NCBI RefSeq assembly: GCF_963678635.1
Contig: NC_087062.1
Span: forward strand, 100,177,209-100,241,208
Reading direction: 5' to 3'
Source: Symsagittifera roscoffensis
Taxonomy: Eukaryota; Xenacoelomorpha; Acoela; Convolutidae
DNA: 64,000 bases
In this document: positions 24,101-35,889 of the stretch, in pieces
How positions within the stretch are numbered: position 1 is the stretch's first letter
How the letters are laid out: every line of letters begins with the position of its first letter
The notes under the pieces: model-generated
What the model saw: only the letters and a program-made list of their open reading frames with translations
Databases searched by the model: none
What the model was told of the DNA's origin: nothing
Program-made: the position numbers and the translations under genes

Positions 24101-24730
24101 CAGTTCCAAAAATTGATCCCCAGCTATTCCCTCGAAGTACACTGTCAGTGTCTTAGTGTTCAGAAACAGCATGGTCCTTTCGAAGTTTCCACTGTCCCCG
24201 TCTTGCACAGTGGGAATTTTGATCATTCCCACTTCCACGTGGAATTACACCTTGTTCGGGCCCTCTTTGACCCTTTCCAGTATGAGAGCATCTATTTCCT
24301 CCTTGTTTTGCATCACGACTTGAAGCAAATCCATTTCTTTTTCACTAATTTTGAGATTTTATCGACGCAATTTGCCTCTGAACGCGCTTTCCGTTGGGGC
24401 AGCGGAAGACGTCGTCTCAATACCGTCCCAAACTGGCAATGCGTGCTTCTTCAGCAAGTGTTGTCCATAGCTTTCCGCGGTGAGAAATATTGTATGGCAA
24501 TAGATACAATGACTATTGGAAGTCAAGTCATGTACCAGCTCGACATGCTCTCGGGCTTCCGACAAACTCTCGAATGATTCGAGACACTCATCGCAAACAG
24601 TTTGAGGAGGAGGGGGAGGAAGGATTTTGTGAACTTTTTGCTCATGTCTTCTCAAGTTTCTTTTAGAGCTCAGTATTTTTCCGCACTGCTGGCAAGGAAC
24701 AGGTGTCGCGATAGAAGTAGAGTTCGGCAT
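21157..24730 (-). pseudogene. Polinton/Maverick-type protein-primed DNA polymerase B, broken (copy 1)
   Basis: Domains in order: C2H2 zinc fingers near the start (CQQCGK, CDECLE, CIYCHT), a middle region, an exonuclease with VIYFDLQSLL (family: D-x-E, here Q) and HNLSNYELHF, an HNH endonuclease VII-like insert (LDHCHYTNN), then DLYLTTDVLLL. Polymerase motif A is NIDANNLYGG, motif B VNSAFGKTME, motif C SVTDSF. A 121-nt intron (23570-23690) is bounded by gtaagc and ttctgttcag. Lesions: TAA at 24359-24361, TGA at 23831-23833, TAA at 22966-22968 and a 23-bp deletion near 22507. The Glu and Asp losses in the exonuclease motifs also point to decay. Confidence 0.8.
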
Positions 24731-25910
24731 TATTTGTTGAAGTTACTGAAGTAATTCAGGAAAATTTCAAGAAGTAAAACTGGTTATGAAAAAGCAAAAG
24801 CGAGAAGTGACTAGCACTAAAAACTTTGCGGGTAAGGGCAAGTAGAAGCCATTAACGAGATTTATACTTCGCCGTCTTGACAATAAGTACTTTCCTTTCC
24901 GAAAACAGGGTTTATTACAGCTTTAAGCTCTATATGTCTCATCACTCTGTTCAAGTGCAAGGGTTTTGTATACTAAAAAGTGATTCATTTACAGCCTCAA
25001 GATTTTGCTGTTAATTTTAAGGGTTAGCGATACATTTTTTAAGTTTTGGCTTTTTTTTAGGGGACTGGTTCAGACTTTCAATTAACATTTCAGCACTAAA
25101 TTACAAAATTTAAAGCTTAGAATGATTCGGATAGAGCCTAAAACTTTTTCTGACTAATTTTAACTGTGAAACATTAATTTCCTAATGATTTCAAGCCCAC
25201 TTCTTGGTTTGCGTAAAAAGGTATAATAAAAAGTAGAAACATGAGATAAAATATTCAGAAAGTAAAGCCCTCAACTATCTAATTAGGTTGAAATAAAATA
25301 GTAAACCTAAAAAATGAAAATTTTGCAAATTGATACCAAAATAGTTACCGATGCATGATAAGCATAGATTGTCATATGTGGTTTGAAATTTTTAGGAGCT
25401 ATCTGATACGTTATTAGGACAAGCGTAGAAACTAAAAAACAATTATAGCCCAATCAATGAGAGTAGACGCTTAAAAAGTTGTGATTTTTTGAGAAAATCT
25501 GATTTTTGTGAAAATATATTAAAAAAAAATTGGGAAAGAATTTTTTTCTCTCCAAATCCATTGAAACTACCCTCAATCAATTTGCCATGAATTTCTGAGC
25601 AGGATTAAGGGTCAAGTTAATTTTTCGAAAAAAAAACATAAATTTTCATATTTTTACATTTTTAACAAAAAATTGTCGGTTTTACACCCAAAACATGTAT
25701 ATAAATGTAATATTATGCAGATTTAAGGCTTAAAACACTCTCTGTTACTTTGCGTAAGACCTGGCTAACCCCATCGGGCACAAAATATGATGAGAGAGAG
25801 AGAGAGAACAGAGAGTGTTTGATAAAAAAGCCAAATAAATATGGTTGGACTAATATATATATGAAATAAATATATTCCAATTGGAGTTCATTGCTGAGCA
25901 AGTGTATTTA

Positions 25911-25914
25911 TCTC

Positions 25915-25950
<36 letters not shown>
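25911..25950. repeat. (CT)n microsatellite in cassette copy 1
   Basis: About 18 ct units. Copy 2 of the cassette has a shorter tract at 32847-32876. A (GA)n tract at 25790-25807 lies 100 bp to the left, so the two can pair as a hairpin. Confidence 0.9.
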
Positions 25951-25952
<2 letters not shown>

Positions 25953-26144
25953 TGTTCTTTCTCAAACAACAATTTTAGCGAAAAATTATTCTCGATTTGT
26001 AATTTTTTTTCTTGTTTTTCAAGTTTTTCTCTAACATTTTGCTGAAAACTTACAGGGCAAACTTTAATTGATCTATTAAGCAAAATAAAACACTGAGATG
26101 AAAAAATATACACACAGTAATGTTAAAACAGCCTAAAACTCAAA

Positions 26145-26789
26145 TCAGACAAAAATGAAAATATAAAACCTTGGAATAATTTTTGAAACAAAGGAAAGTA
26201 TTTTGTATAAGTTATTAGAACTCTCGAAACTGTAGTTTTCTCTTTTTTTTGGCGCATAGCAAGCTGCATTTGGAGGGGTGCCTTGAATGAGATCTGGGGT
26301 CACTAGATCAATTGTCTCAGCACTCGATGAAACCCGAGCATCCGAATAGGAAGTTGATTGTTCTGGAGTTGAAACTGCTCCCCTAACAAACGACTCGGGA
26401 GACATTGCTGTCGGAATGACCCAGTACGCTTCGCGCTCTGCATAATCACGAATACATCCCAACTGATTTTCATACAACGGCATTGACTCGCAGTCATACG
26501 CGAAATAATTTTTTCTTGGAGACTGCTCGAGCGAGGTTGTGTCGTTTATCTCCATCTTTTCTAATGCCGGATAGCTCTCGTGAATAGTGCAACTCTCGTA
26601 CATTCGTTTTCGATTCTGTCGAAAAAGATCGATGTGATCAAGGAGGTAGTTCGGTAGCATGATATGACTTTTTGTAGTCCATTCCTCGTTATGATTCTCG
26701 TCGTTGTTTCGGGGAGCCAAGTCATTGAACGGACTTGCTGTAGACGGAGAGACTCTCTCTTTCTGTTGATGGATGACTGCAATCGACAC
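26145..26789 (-). CDS. Unidentified 214-codon frame linked to the polymerase (copy 1)
   Basis: The frame begins at a GTG (SIAVIHQQKERVSPSTASPF) with no upstream ATG in frame. An AG at tcgattgcag suggests it may be an internal or last exon. The middle is rich in charged and aromatic residues (NYLLDHIDLFRQNRKRMYES). The end is a Ser/Thr/Pro tail and a hydrophobic stretch (FVSKIIPRFYIFIF). I do not recognise the family. It lies upstream of the polymerase on the same strand. Confidence 0.45.
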   Translation of the reverse strand: MSIAVIHQQKERVSPSTASPFNDLAPRNNDENHNEEWTTKSHIMLPNYLLDHIDLFRQNRKRMYESCTIHESYPALEKMEINDTTSLEQSPRKNYFAYDCESMPLYENQLGCIRDYAEREAYWVIPTAMSPESFVRGAVSTPEQSTSYSDARVSSSAETIDLVTPDLIQGTPPNAACYAPKKRENYSFESSNNLYKILSFVSKIIPRFYIFIFV

Positions 26790-27177
26790 TCTCGTATATG
26801 TTTGATAGATAATTTATCTTTCTCGATCAGACACTGAGATTATTTGTAAAGGACTAGTCATGACTTGAAGAGGTTTAAAGTTTTGTTAAAATAAAATGAC
26901 TGAACTACCGAAATGAAATTGAGAGAATGAAAAGTATGAAAAGTTTATTAATGAGAATGAGATCAGGAAAGGGGTGGCATGGTTCAATTAGGTCAAAGCT
27001 AATAACTTTTTAGGCAAGGCTATAAAATTTCATTCATTCTTATACGCATGAGGCCTGAGGTCATGTTAGGAATGAATGTGAAAACCCGATTTTTTTTAGA
27101 TTTATGTGATAGCTTTATTATAGTGGCTACAAAGACGTAGCAATTGTTCATAACAGCACATAACACTTACTTCTGCT

Positions 27178-27343
27178 TTAAGTTACATCATTTTTTTTGT
27201 CAGGAGTAGAATCAAAACTAAATTGACGCCCAAGAGTTGATGATCTCATAACTTTGCTTGGGGTTGCTTCTCCTGCTGGTGACAAAACTGCTGGTCGAGG
27301 TCGGGATACTGATCTTAACCGTTTTGTAACGGCGTTGAAGGCA
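27178..27343 (-). CDS. Possible terminal exon, Arg/Ser-rich, copy 1
   Basis: After an AG (tttcttcaaag) the frame reads AFNAVTKRLRSVSRPRPAVL, then ATPSKVMRSSTLGRQFSFDS, and ends KKNDVT with TAA at 27178-27180. An AATAAA signal follows at 27118-27113, about 60 nt after the stop, so this looks like the last exon of a short transcript. The upstream exon was not identified. Function unknown. Confidence 0.35.
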
Positions 27344-27468
27344 CTTTGAAGAAATCAAAAAAGTTTGAAAAAATGGCCTAAAAACCGAAAAATTGACTAT
27401 TCCTAAGTGTATAGCTCTTCACCTAGACAAATTAGGGACGAGTCGTTTGTGAAGGGGGGTTCCTACAA

Positions 27469-27812
27469 CTGGTCTATCGATTAAACCCTTAATCTAAAAT
27501 CTGGACGGGTAGTTTTTGAGGAAATCGAAAAGATTTGAAAAAAGGCCAAAAAAGTCAAAAAAGTGACTTTGCCTAGGTCTATAGCTCTTCCCCTAAGCAA
27601 ATTAGGGACCAGCCGCTTGTGCATGGGAGTTTTCTACAACCTGGTCTATCGATTAAACCCTTAATCTAAAATCTGGACGGGTAGTTTTTGAGGAAATCGA
27701 AAAGATTTGAAAAAAGGCCAAAAAAGTCAAAAAAGTGACTTTTCCTAGGTCTATAGCTCTTCCCCTAAGCAAATTAGGGACCAGCCGCTTGTGCATGGGA
27801 GTTTTCTACAAC
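27469..27812. repeat. Two tandem 172-bp units at the cassette junction
   Basis: Two units of exactly 172 bp, almost identical, start ctggtctatcgattaaaccc at 27469 and 27641; a third start at 27813 runs into copy 2. The unit contains gacgggtagtttttgaggaa and cctaggtctatagctcttcc. Confidence 0.85.
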
Positions 27813-28149
27813 CTGGTCTATCGATTAAACCCTTAATCTAAAATCTGGACGGGTAGTTTTTCAGGAAATCGAAAATTTCCAAAAAAAATGGGCAAAATGT
27901 GAAAAAAGTACCGAGTTGTGAAGCTTTTCTAAGACCGTAGGGGGTGGGGTAGGGTAAAAATTGCCCTAAATTTCATGCAGGCAGGTAGGTGAAACGCTAC
28001 TGAATCCATTGGTACTACTTTCATGAGAATCTGACGGGTAGTTTTTTGGGAAAGCGAATTTGTCCAAAAAGCGTCTCAAAAAAAAAAAAAAAAAAAAACC
28101 AGATCTCATCTGGAAAAAAAAAACGTTTTCATAATACCTGTTTAATCGA

Positions 28150-31100
28150 TTAAACCCTTAATTCCAAATTTATTTTCTCCAAGTCTCGGTAAACGTCATC
28201 AGTTTTTATGGCATAAATAAAACTATCCGTGACGGAGTAAAGGAGTTCCAAGTTTAGATTTGGTTTCATTTTTTGATAATGAAACTGAAACATGAAACGC
28301 TTGGCGAGGTCTAGGATGGTTGCACCAACTATCATACGTTTGTCCCACAATATTTTTGTTACTGAAAAGCTGATTGTGGCTAATTGATCGTCAATGATTT
28401 GAAAGCTTTTTATTGTGCTCAGAGCTGTTTTTTGTAAAAGTTCTCTCTCAATCCTTACAATCTCCAGCTTATTTCTTCCTAACTTAGACTCCATTGTCTT
28501 ACCGAAAGCTGAATTAACAATTAGCTTGTAGAAGTTCTCCTGGAATTTATTTACGGCGGATTTTCGTAGGCGGGTGTTGAGGTCGACAAAGGGTGCCATC
28601 CAGTGACTTTGGCGGAACTGAAGAACTTTTCCTAGGTGAGTTATTTTCATTCCCAGCTCATGGTACAATTTTAGGGTAAGGTAGTGCAAAACATAACCTT
28701 CTTTAGGATGTAAGGTCTGTAGAAGCTTTGGCACTTTTGGCAGTGTGGTGATTCCCACTTTTCCCAACATGTCGACTTGCTCGTTGCTCATTGCACCGAT
28801 GTCCACTACTTCACGAGAGGGGGCAAGGGGGTAATCAGCAAAGAAGTCGTGAAGCTCTTCGGGTATGGTTAAATTGACTTCAACTATATAACCCCACTCT
28901 GAGATTTCGCGGGTGAGCAGTATGTCTGCCAGACTTTTTTCAACTAATGAAAAATCGTTTAAGGGCAAAGGGCAGTGTTTCATTATCCCCCCGTACAAAT
29001 TGTTTGCATCAATATTGAGGATGTAGCTTGATGGTTCTGAGGGCGAAAAATCGTCGAGGTATTTATTGTTTGCTTTGTAAAATCGGCGCGCGTAAACCGA
29101 CGACATGCCTTCTCGTATCATTCGCTGCACAAGGTCTAGATGTTCACGGTCCGTTAAGAGTTTCAGTTCGGGCTGACAAACTTTTAGAAATGCGTCCCCG
29201 GAAAAGTTACTTGCCGTGAAGTGCCAGGCGCAATCCAGCCCGTATGTTTGATAGCAAACTTCACGAAAAGCTTCGAAAACAGAAGCAAGCAATAGCACAT
29301 CTGCAGTCAAGTACAAGTCGTGGTAATCACCAAGTGAGCCACACTTCAGTTCGGTGAAAACTTTAAGGGCATGATTGTACTCGCTTCTTGAAACACTCAC
29401 ATCCCCTCCTGTTAGACTATTTTTTCACATTGCTCGTGGGGGAAGGCGAGTTTCTCGGAATTTTTTGAATGAGTTGAAGTATGAGTAGGGGTAATGCCCT
29501 TTCTGTTTCAACATACTGACTTTTTCAGGTGAGCGGCCGAGTTTTTCAAAATAGTTCTCCAGCAGAAAAAACTTTTCGTTGGGCAAATTATCGACAAGTT
29601 TTGCCAACAATGCTAGCATGAACCTATACGAATCGATGAATCTCAGATTTTCGTAGAGTTTTTTGATTTTTCCGTTTTTGTCCGTGTACGTTTTTATATA
29701 TACTGAGATTGTCAAGGATATTTATTTTTCTTCAGATGCGGGTATTACGGAAAAAGTGTTTTCCGAATTGCTTTTTGCCAGCGCTTTGATTATAAAGTGT
29801 AAATCATAATTTGACAAATTATGAGCTACCACTGGAATGTAATTTGTTGTTTTTCTATTAACGTTACACTCTTTGTGTGCCCAACCCAGGAAATTGTTGG
29901 TGTAATGGCAATGATCAAGTACCACTTGATCATTGTCGGAAAAATCATTCTCGCATATCCAACAAATTGTAGCATCTTCCCGTTCCTGGTCTGTTATACC
30001 AGTGAAAGTGTAATATTTCTTTTTTTCTACGTAAATTTGTCTCGCTAACGATTCAAGGGAGCTAATTAGCTCTTCCATCACATTCGGTCCTCTTTTAAGC
30101 TCAAACTTTAACAGGTCTTTTTTCCCAAATTCGATTACTGCTAACGCGTAGCCGCACGGTTGATGGATTTCAATTGTTTGCGTGCTAGATTTTCGCGGAT
30201 CAGGTTGCGCTCCGTATACTGGTAAGAGCAGTGACTCCAAATCAAAGTAGATTACTCTGGGTACGTACCAACGAGCTGTTAAGTTTTTGAACTTGTGGTC
30301 ATCTCTTTCCGGCTTGGGCATTGTTATGACGACATCTTTGTCTTGGTAGCACAATTCTTGATGTCTTCTCAGAGTTTCGAATGAAGCGCATGTGTGGAAA
30401 CATTTGCGACAAATCTCAGATTGAAGTCGGTGCACTTTGTGCCGCACGTGCTCGACCAGTTTCTGGAGATCACTTATCAACACTTAGTGATATTTTGATC
30501 CATATGTCAGCAGCAACAAGTCCACAATCAGGCTAGTAGTGAATCTGCTTGATACTCTTATTGGCAACAACTCGCCATCGTTGTACCTGAACAGAAAAAT
30601 GAGTTTTATACCTAGGTTTGGAGTGAAATGAAAGGGTGTTTGAATAGGTGAAGATTATTAAGGAAGGAATTTTGAGATTTTTAGAAGGCAATTAGAATTT
30701 GCTTACCGGAAGACGTTGATTTGACAATTGTTCAACTTTTCAAATCTGTCCATATCCATCAGACCCATTGGCATTTCGTATTCCCCATTGATTTTCACAA
30801 TTCCTTTTTTGTCCAGATCGTAGGTTGAGACTTTGTTTTTCTCCAGTCACCGTCTAGATGTGGGGTAGAGGGCCGGCTCATTCACATTGTGATATGCGGC
30901 AACAAAGCAGTAGAGAAAGCAACGGTCATCATCTTTAGTGTTGATATTTGTGAGCAGAGTAGATGCTGCGCTGAGTGCATCAGGTAGCTCGAGGTAGGAT
31001 CCTGCTCTTATTGGTGAGAATGCCGCGAAACTGATTTGCAATTTTTCAATTCTGTCAATAATCCATCCGCTACCATGAGAAGAGAACGAATTGACTTGGT

Positions 31101-31706
31101 TGACCATATGTAGTACACTGTCAGTGTCTTAGTGTTCAGAAACAGCATGGTCCTTTCGAAGTTTCCACTGTCCCCGTCTTGCACAGTGGGAATTTTGATC
31201 ATTCCCACTTCCACGTGGAATTGCACCTTGTTCGGACCCTCTTTGACCCTTTCCAGTATAAGAGCATCTATTTCCTCCTTGTTTTGCATCACGACTTCAA
31301 GCAAATCTATTTCTTTTTCACCAATTTTGAGATTGTATCGACGCAATTTGCCTCTGAACGCGCTTTCCGTTGAGGCAGCGGAAGAAGTCGTCTCAATGCC
31401 GTTCCAAACTGGCAATGCGTGCTTCTTCAGCAAGTGTTGTCCATAGCTTTCCGCGGTGAGAAATATTGTATGGCAATAGATACAAGGACTATTGGAAGTC
31501 ATGTCATGTACCAGCTCGACGTGCTCTCGGGCTTCCGACAAACTCTCGAATGATTCGAGACACTCATCGTAAACAGTTTGAGGAGGAGGGGGAGGAAGGA
31601 ATTTGTGAACTTTTTGCTCATGTCTTCTCAAGTTTCTTTTAGAGCTCAGTATTTTTCCGCACTGCTGGCAAGGAACAGGTGTCGCGATAGAAGTAGAGTT
31701 CGGCAT
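28150..31706 (-). pseudogene. Polinton/Maverick-type DNA polymerase B, broken (copy 2)
   Basis: Same architecture as copy 1, but decayed at different places. It keeps the exonuclease VIYFDLESLL with Glu, HNLSNYDLHF, and a longer uninterrupted 3' half (motif A NIDANNLYGG, motif B VNSAFGKTME, motif C SVTDSF). Lesions: a 40-bp deletion with frameshift near 31110, TGA at 30847-30849 (shared with copy 1), TAA near 30484, TGA at 29425-29427. The intron is 30587-30706. It has no C-terminal exon of its own. Lesions unique to each copy show both have drifted since duplication. Confidence 0.8.
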
Positions 31707-32843
31707 TATTTGTTGAAATTACTGAAGTAATTCAGGAAAATTTCAAGAAGTAAAACTGGTTATGAAAAAGCAAAAGCGAGAAGTGACTAGCACTAAAAAC
31801 TTTGCGGGTAAGGGCAAGTAGAAGCCATTAACGAGATTTATACTTCGCCGTCATGACAATAAGTACTTTTCTTTCCGAAAACAGGGTTTATTACAGCTTT
31901 AAGCTCTATATGTCTCATCACTCTGTTCAAGTGCAAGGGTTTTGTATACTAAAAAGTGATTCATTTACAGCCTCAAACTTTTGCTGTTAATTTAAAGGGT
32001 TAGCGATACATTTTTTAAGTTTTGGCATTTTTTAGGGGACTGGTTCAGACTTTCAATTAACATTTCAGCACTAAATTACAAAATTTAAAGCTTAGAATGA
32101 TTCAGATGGAGCCTAAAACTTTTTCCGACTAATTTTAACTGTGAAACATTAATTTCATAATGATTTCAAGCCCACTTCTTGGTTTGCGTAAATAGGTATA
32201 AAAAAAAGTAGAAACATGAGATAAAAGTATTCAGAAAGTAAAGCCCTCATTTATCTAATTAAGTTGAAATAAAATAGTAAACCTAAAAAATGAAAATTTT
32301 GCAAATTTGATACCATAATACCATAATAGTTACCGATGCATGATAAGCATAGATTGTCATATGTGGTTTGAAGTTTTTAGGAGCTATCTGATACGTTATT
32401 AGGACAAGCGTAGAAACTAAAAAACAATTATAGCCCAATCAATGAGAGTAGACGCTTAAAAAGTTGTGATTTTTTGAGAAAATCTGATTTTTGTGAAAAT
32501 AAAAAAAAAAAATTGGGAAAATTTTTTTTTCTCTCCAAATCCATAGAAACTACATAGAAATTGTCAGTTTTACACCCAAAACATGTATATAAATGTAATA
32601 TAATGCAGATTTAAGGCTTAAAACACTCTCTGTTACTTTGCGTAAGACCTGGCTAACCCCACCGCGCACAAAATATGATGAGAGAGAGAGAGAACAGAAA
32701 GTGTTTGATAAAAAAGCCAAATAAATATGGTTGGACTACCAACAAGAAAATGTTGGACCCTTCCATATTTATTTTTCTTTTGAAAAGAAAGCAATATCCC
32801 GAAAAGGATATTCCAATTGGGGTTCACTGCTGAGCAAGTGTAT

Positions 32844-32878
<35 letters not shown>

Positions 32879-33069
32879 GTTCTTTCTCAAACAACAATTT
32901 TAGCGAAAAATTATTCTCGATTTGTAATTTTTTTTCTTGTTTTTCAAGTTTTTCTCTAACATTTTGCTGAAAACTTACAGGGCAAACTTTAATTGATCTA
33001 TTAAGCAAAATAAAACACTGAGATGAAAAAATATACACACAGTAATGTTAAAACAGCCTAAAACTCAAA

Positions 33070-33711
33070 TCAGACAAAAATGAAAATATAAAACCTTGGA
33101 ATAATTTTTGAAACAAAGGAAAGTATTTTGTATAAGTTATTAGAACTCTCGAAACTAGTTTTCTCTTTTTTTGGCGCATAGCAAGCTGCATTTGGAGGGG
33201 TGCCGTGAATGAGATCTGGGGTCACTAGATCAATTGTCTCAGCACTCGATGAAACCCGAGCATCCGAATAGGAAGTTGATTGTTCTGGAGTTGAAACTGC
33301 TCCCCTAACAAACGACTCGGGAGACATTGCTGTCGGAATGACCCAGTACGCTTCGCGCTCTGCATAATCACGAATACATCCCAACTGATTTTCATACAAC
33401 GGCATTGACTCGCAGTCATACGCGAAATAATTTTTTCTTGGAGACTGCTCGAGCGAGGTTGTGTCGTTTATCTCCATCTTTTCTAATGCCGGATAGCTCT
33501 CGTGAATAGTGCAACTCTCGTACATTCGTTTTCGATTCTGTCGAAAAAGATCGATGTGATCAAGGAGGTAGTTCGGTAGCATGATATGACTTTTTGTAGT
33601 CCATTCCGCGTTATGATTCTCGTCGTTGTTTCGGGGAGCCAAGTCATTGAACGGACTTGCTGTAGACGGAGAGACTCTCTCTTTCTGTTGATGGATGACT
33701 GCAATCGACAC
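33070..33711 (-). CDS. Unidentified 214-codon frame linked to the polymerase (copy 2)
   Basis: Copy 2 of the frame at 26145, with one missense difference in the middle (E to A) and a 3-bp loss plus one change near the end. It remains open over its whole length although the neighbouring polymerase is broken; with so few differences this does not prove selection. Function unknown. Confidence 0.45.
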   Translation of the reverse strand: MSIAVIHQQKERVSPSTASPFNDLAPRNNDENHNAEWTTKSHIMLPNYLLDHIDLFRQNRKRMYESCTIHESYPALEKMEINDTTSLEQSPRKNYFAYDCESMPLYENQLGCIRDYAEREAYWVIPTAMSPESFVRGAVSTPEQSTSYSDARVSSSAETIDLVTPDLIHGTPPNAACYAPKKEKTSFESSNNLYKILSFVSKIIPRFYIFIFV

Positions 33712-34098
33712 TCTCGTATATGTTTGATAGATAATTTATCTTTCTCGATCAGACACTGAGATTATTTGTAAAGGACTAGTCATGACTTGAAGAGGTTTAA
33801 AGTTTTGTTAAAATAAAATGACTGAACTACCGAAATGAAATTGAGAGAATGAAAAGTATGAAAAGTTTATTAATGAGAATGAGATCAGGAAAGGGGTGGC
33901 ATGGTTCAATTAGGTCAAAGCTAATAACTTTTTAGGCAAGGCTATAAAATTTCATTCATTCTTATACGCATGAGGCCTGAGGTCATGTTAGGAATGAATG
34001 TGAAAACCCGATTTTTTTAGATTTATGTGATAGCTTTATTATAGTGGCTACAAAGACGTAGCAATTGTTCATAACAGCACATAACACTTACTTCTGCT

Positions 34099-34264
34099 TT
34101 AAGTTACATCATTTTTTTTGTCAGGAGTAGAATCAAAACTAAATTGACGCCCAAGAGTTGATGATCTCATAACTTTGCTTGGGGTTGCATCTCCTGCTGG
34201 TGGCAATACTGCTGCTCGTGGTCGGGATACTGATCTTAACCGTTTTGTAACGGCGTTGAAGGCA
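34099..34264 (-). CDS. Possible terminal exon, Arg/Ser-rich, copy 2
   Basis: Duplicate of the 27178 exon. The frame is conserved, with differences only in the middle (RPRAAVLPPAGDA instead of RPRPAVLSPAGEA). It also has a following AATAAA. Upstream exon not identified. Confidence 0.35.
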
Positions 34265-34469
34265 CTTTGAAGAAATCAAAAAAGTTTGAAAAAATGGCCT
34301 AAAAACCGAAAAACTGACTATTCCTAAGTGTATAGCTCTTCCCCTAGACAAATTAGGGACGAGCCGTTTGTGTAGGGGGGGGTTCCTACAACCTGGTCTA
34401 TCGATTAAACCCTTAATCTCAAATGTGGACGGGTAGTTTTTGAGGAAATCGGAAAGATTTGAAAAAAGG

Positions 34470-35313
34470 TCATTTTCTTAGGATCTTGCTTTACGTGAGG
34501 ATCCCCCCTTAGGAAGGACCCCCCCTTAGGATCCCGAAACAAATATAACAATTAATATGATTCATATAGTTAACCAGGACCAATAATTAGGACCCCAAAA
34601 ATTGGAATTAGAAAGAATTTTGTATCGTGTCCCTTGTTGTTAAGCTAAACTTAGCAAGATCTTAAGTAGGGGGTCTTCTGCTTTTTGGGTGGAAAATTTC
34701 TTTCGCTTACAAAATCCTATGATGAGGATCCTCCAAAAAATTAAGGACCTATAGAGCTATAGACTTAGGAAAAGTCACTTTTTTGACTTTTTTGGCCTTT
34801 TTTCAAATCTTTGTTATTGCCCGTAGGGAGTGGGGTAGGGTAAAAATTGCCCTAAATTTCATGCAGGCAGGTAGGTGAAACGCTACTGAATCCATTGATA
34901 CTACTTTTATGAGAATCTGACGGGTAGTTTTTTGGGAAAGCAAATTTTTCGAAAAAGCGTCTCAAAAAAAAAAACCAAATCTCATCTGAAAAAAAAAGTG
35001 TTTTCATAATACCTGTTTAATAAATCAAACAGGAATTTCAACTAGGTCGAAAGTTCATTTTCCCGAAACAAATATAATAATTAATATAGTTTTTTGGGAA
35101 AGCGAATTTTTCGAAAAAGCGTCTCAAAAAAAAAAAAAAACCAGATCTCATCTGGAAAAAAAAACGTTTTCATAATACCTGTTTAATAAATCAAACAGGA
35201 ATTTCAACTAGGTCGAAAGTTCATTTGCCCGAAACAAATATAACAATTAATTTGATTCATATAATTAACCAGGACCAATAATTAGGACCCCAAAAATTGG
35301 AATTGGAAAGAAT
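34470..35313. repeat. Scrambled duplicated fragments next to the polymerase cassette
   Basis: This segment contains pieces of the second MITE (34480-34545 and 34624-34755). It also holds two partial copies of the cassette left end (34815-35060 and 35085-35220, the gaaaaagcgtctcaaaaaaa to aataatacctgtttaa part). The order suggests repeated local rearrangement. No coding sequence is seen. Confidence 0.6.
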
Positions 35314-35524
35314 TTTGTATCGTGTCCCTTGTTGTTAAGCTAAACTTAGCAAGATCCTAAGTAGGGGGTCTTCTGCTTTTTGGGTGGAAAATTTCTTTCG
35401 CTTACAAAATCCTAGGATGAGGGTCCTCCAAAAAATTAAGGACCCCTTTCCTAGGATTTTGCTTTACGTGAGGATCCCCCCCCCTTAGGAAGGACCCCCC
35501 CTTAGGATCCGGGACACGATACAA
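35314..35524. mobile_element. MITE with TATCGTGTCCCGG ends, second copy
   Basis: Runs from ttgtatcgtgtccc to gggacacgatacaa, about 211 bp, with internal inverted tccttaggatcc and aaaatcctagga segments. It is in opposite orientation to the 19634 copy. It sits just beyond the duplicated polymerase cassette; a broken copy at 34480-34760 repeats much of it. Confidence 0.65.
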
Positions 35525-35889
35525 TACTACTAACCCATTCAAGCAAAAAATAATAATAAAACAAAATTAAACTTAGTAAACTTACAAACTACAGACCTAC
35601 TTTTAATTATAGTTAGAATGGTCTAAATGAGTAAAAAAAGATGATTCGAAATCCTTTTTGCGTTGGACCGAAAGCCGACAGAAGTAAGCAGATAAACGAT
35701 AGTGTGACAATTGAAGTTTTCCCAATAGAACATTTGGAAACTGTGAAAATTATGTTGCAAAGGCGCGTATTGACCTCTGGACGTAAAAGGAAGGGACCTG
35801 AAATGCACAGAGGCTGCACAATGAAGCGAGTTATAGATACCTACATACAGACTTGTTTTTTATTTTCTTTGGTATACAAGATAAAAAAG

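Larger units (their letters stand above)
20838..27812. repeat. Tandem ~6.9-kb cassette, copy 1
   Basis: Everything from 20838 to about 27468 is repeated at 27813-34469 with about 97-98 percent identity by eye, in the same orientation. The two copies are separated by two extra 172-bp units (27469-27640 and 27641-27812), which begin ctggtctatcgattaaaccc. The same motif starts the left end of each copy and the right flank of copy 2, so the 172-bp unit behaves like a shared end repeat. Content on the minus strand: an unknown terminal exon, a 214-codon frame, and a family B polymerase. Confidence 0.85.
27813..34469. repeat. Tandem ~6.9-kb cassette, copy 2
   Basis: Second copy of the cassette. Small differences include a longer A-run near 28080, a 40-bp deletion near 31110, and a (CT)n tract near 32860 with different flanking insertions. 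It ends near 34469, where similarity to copy 1 breaks off inside the aggaaatcg segment of the 172-bp repeat. Confidence 0.85.

Noticed and set aside
24020-24577. 185-codon plus-strand frame in the cassette
   Set aside because: It is the complement of the polymerase N-terminal half.
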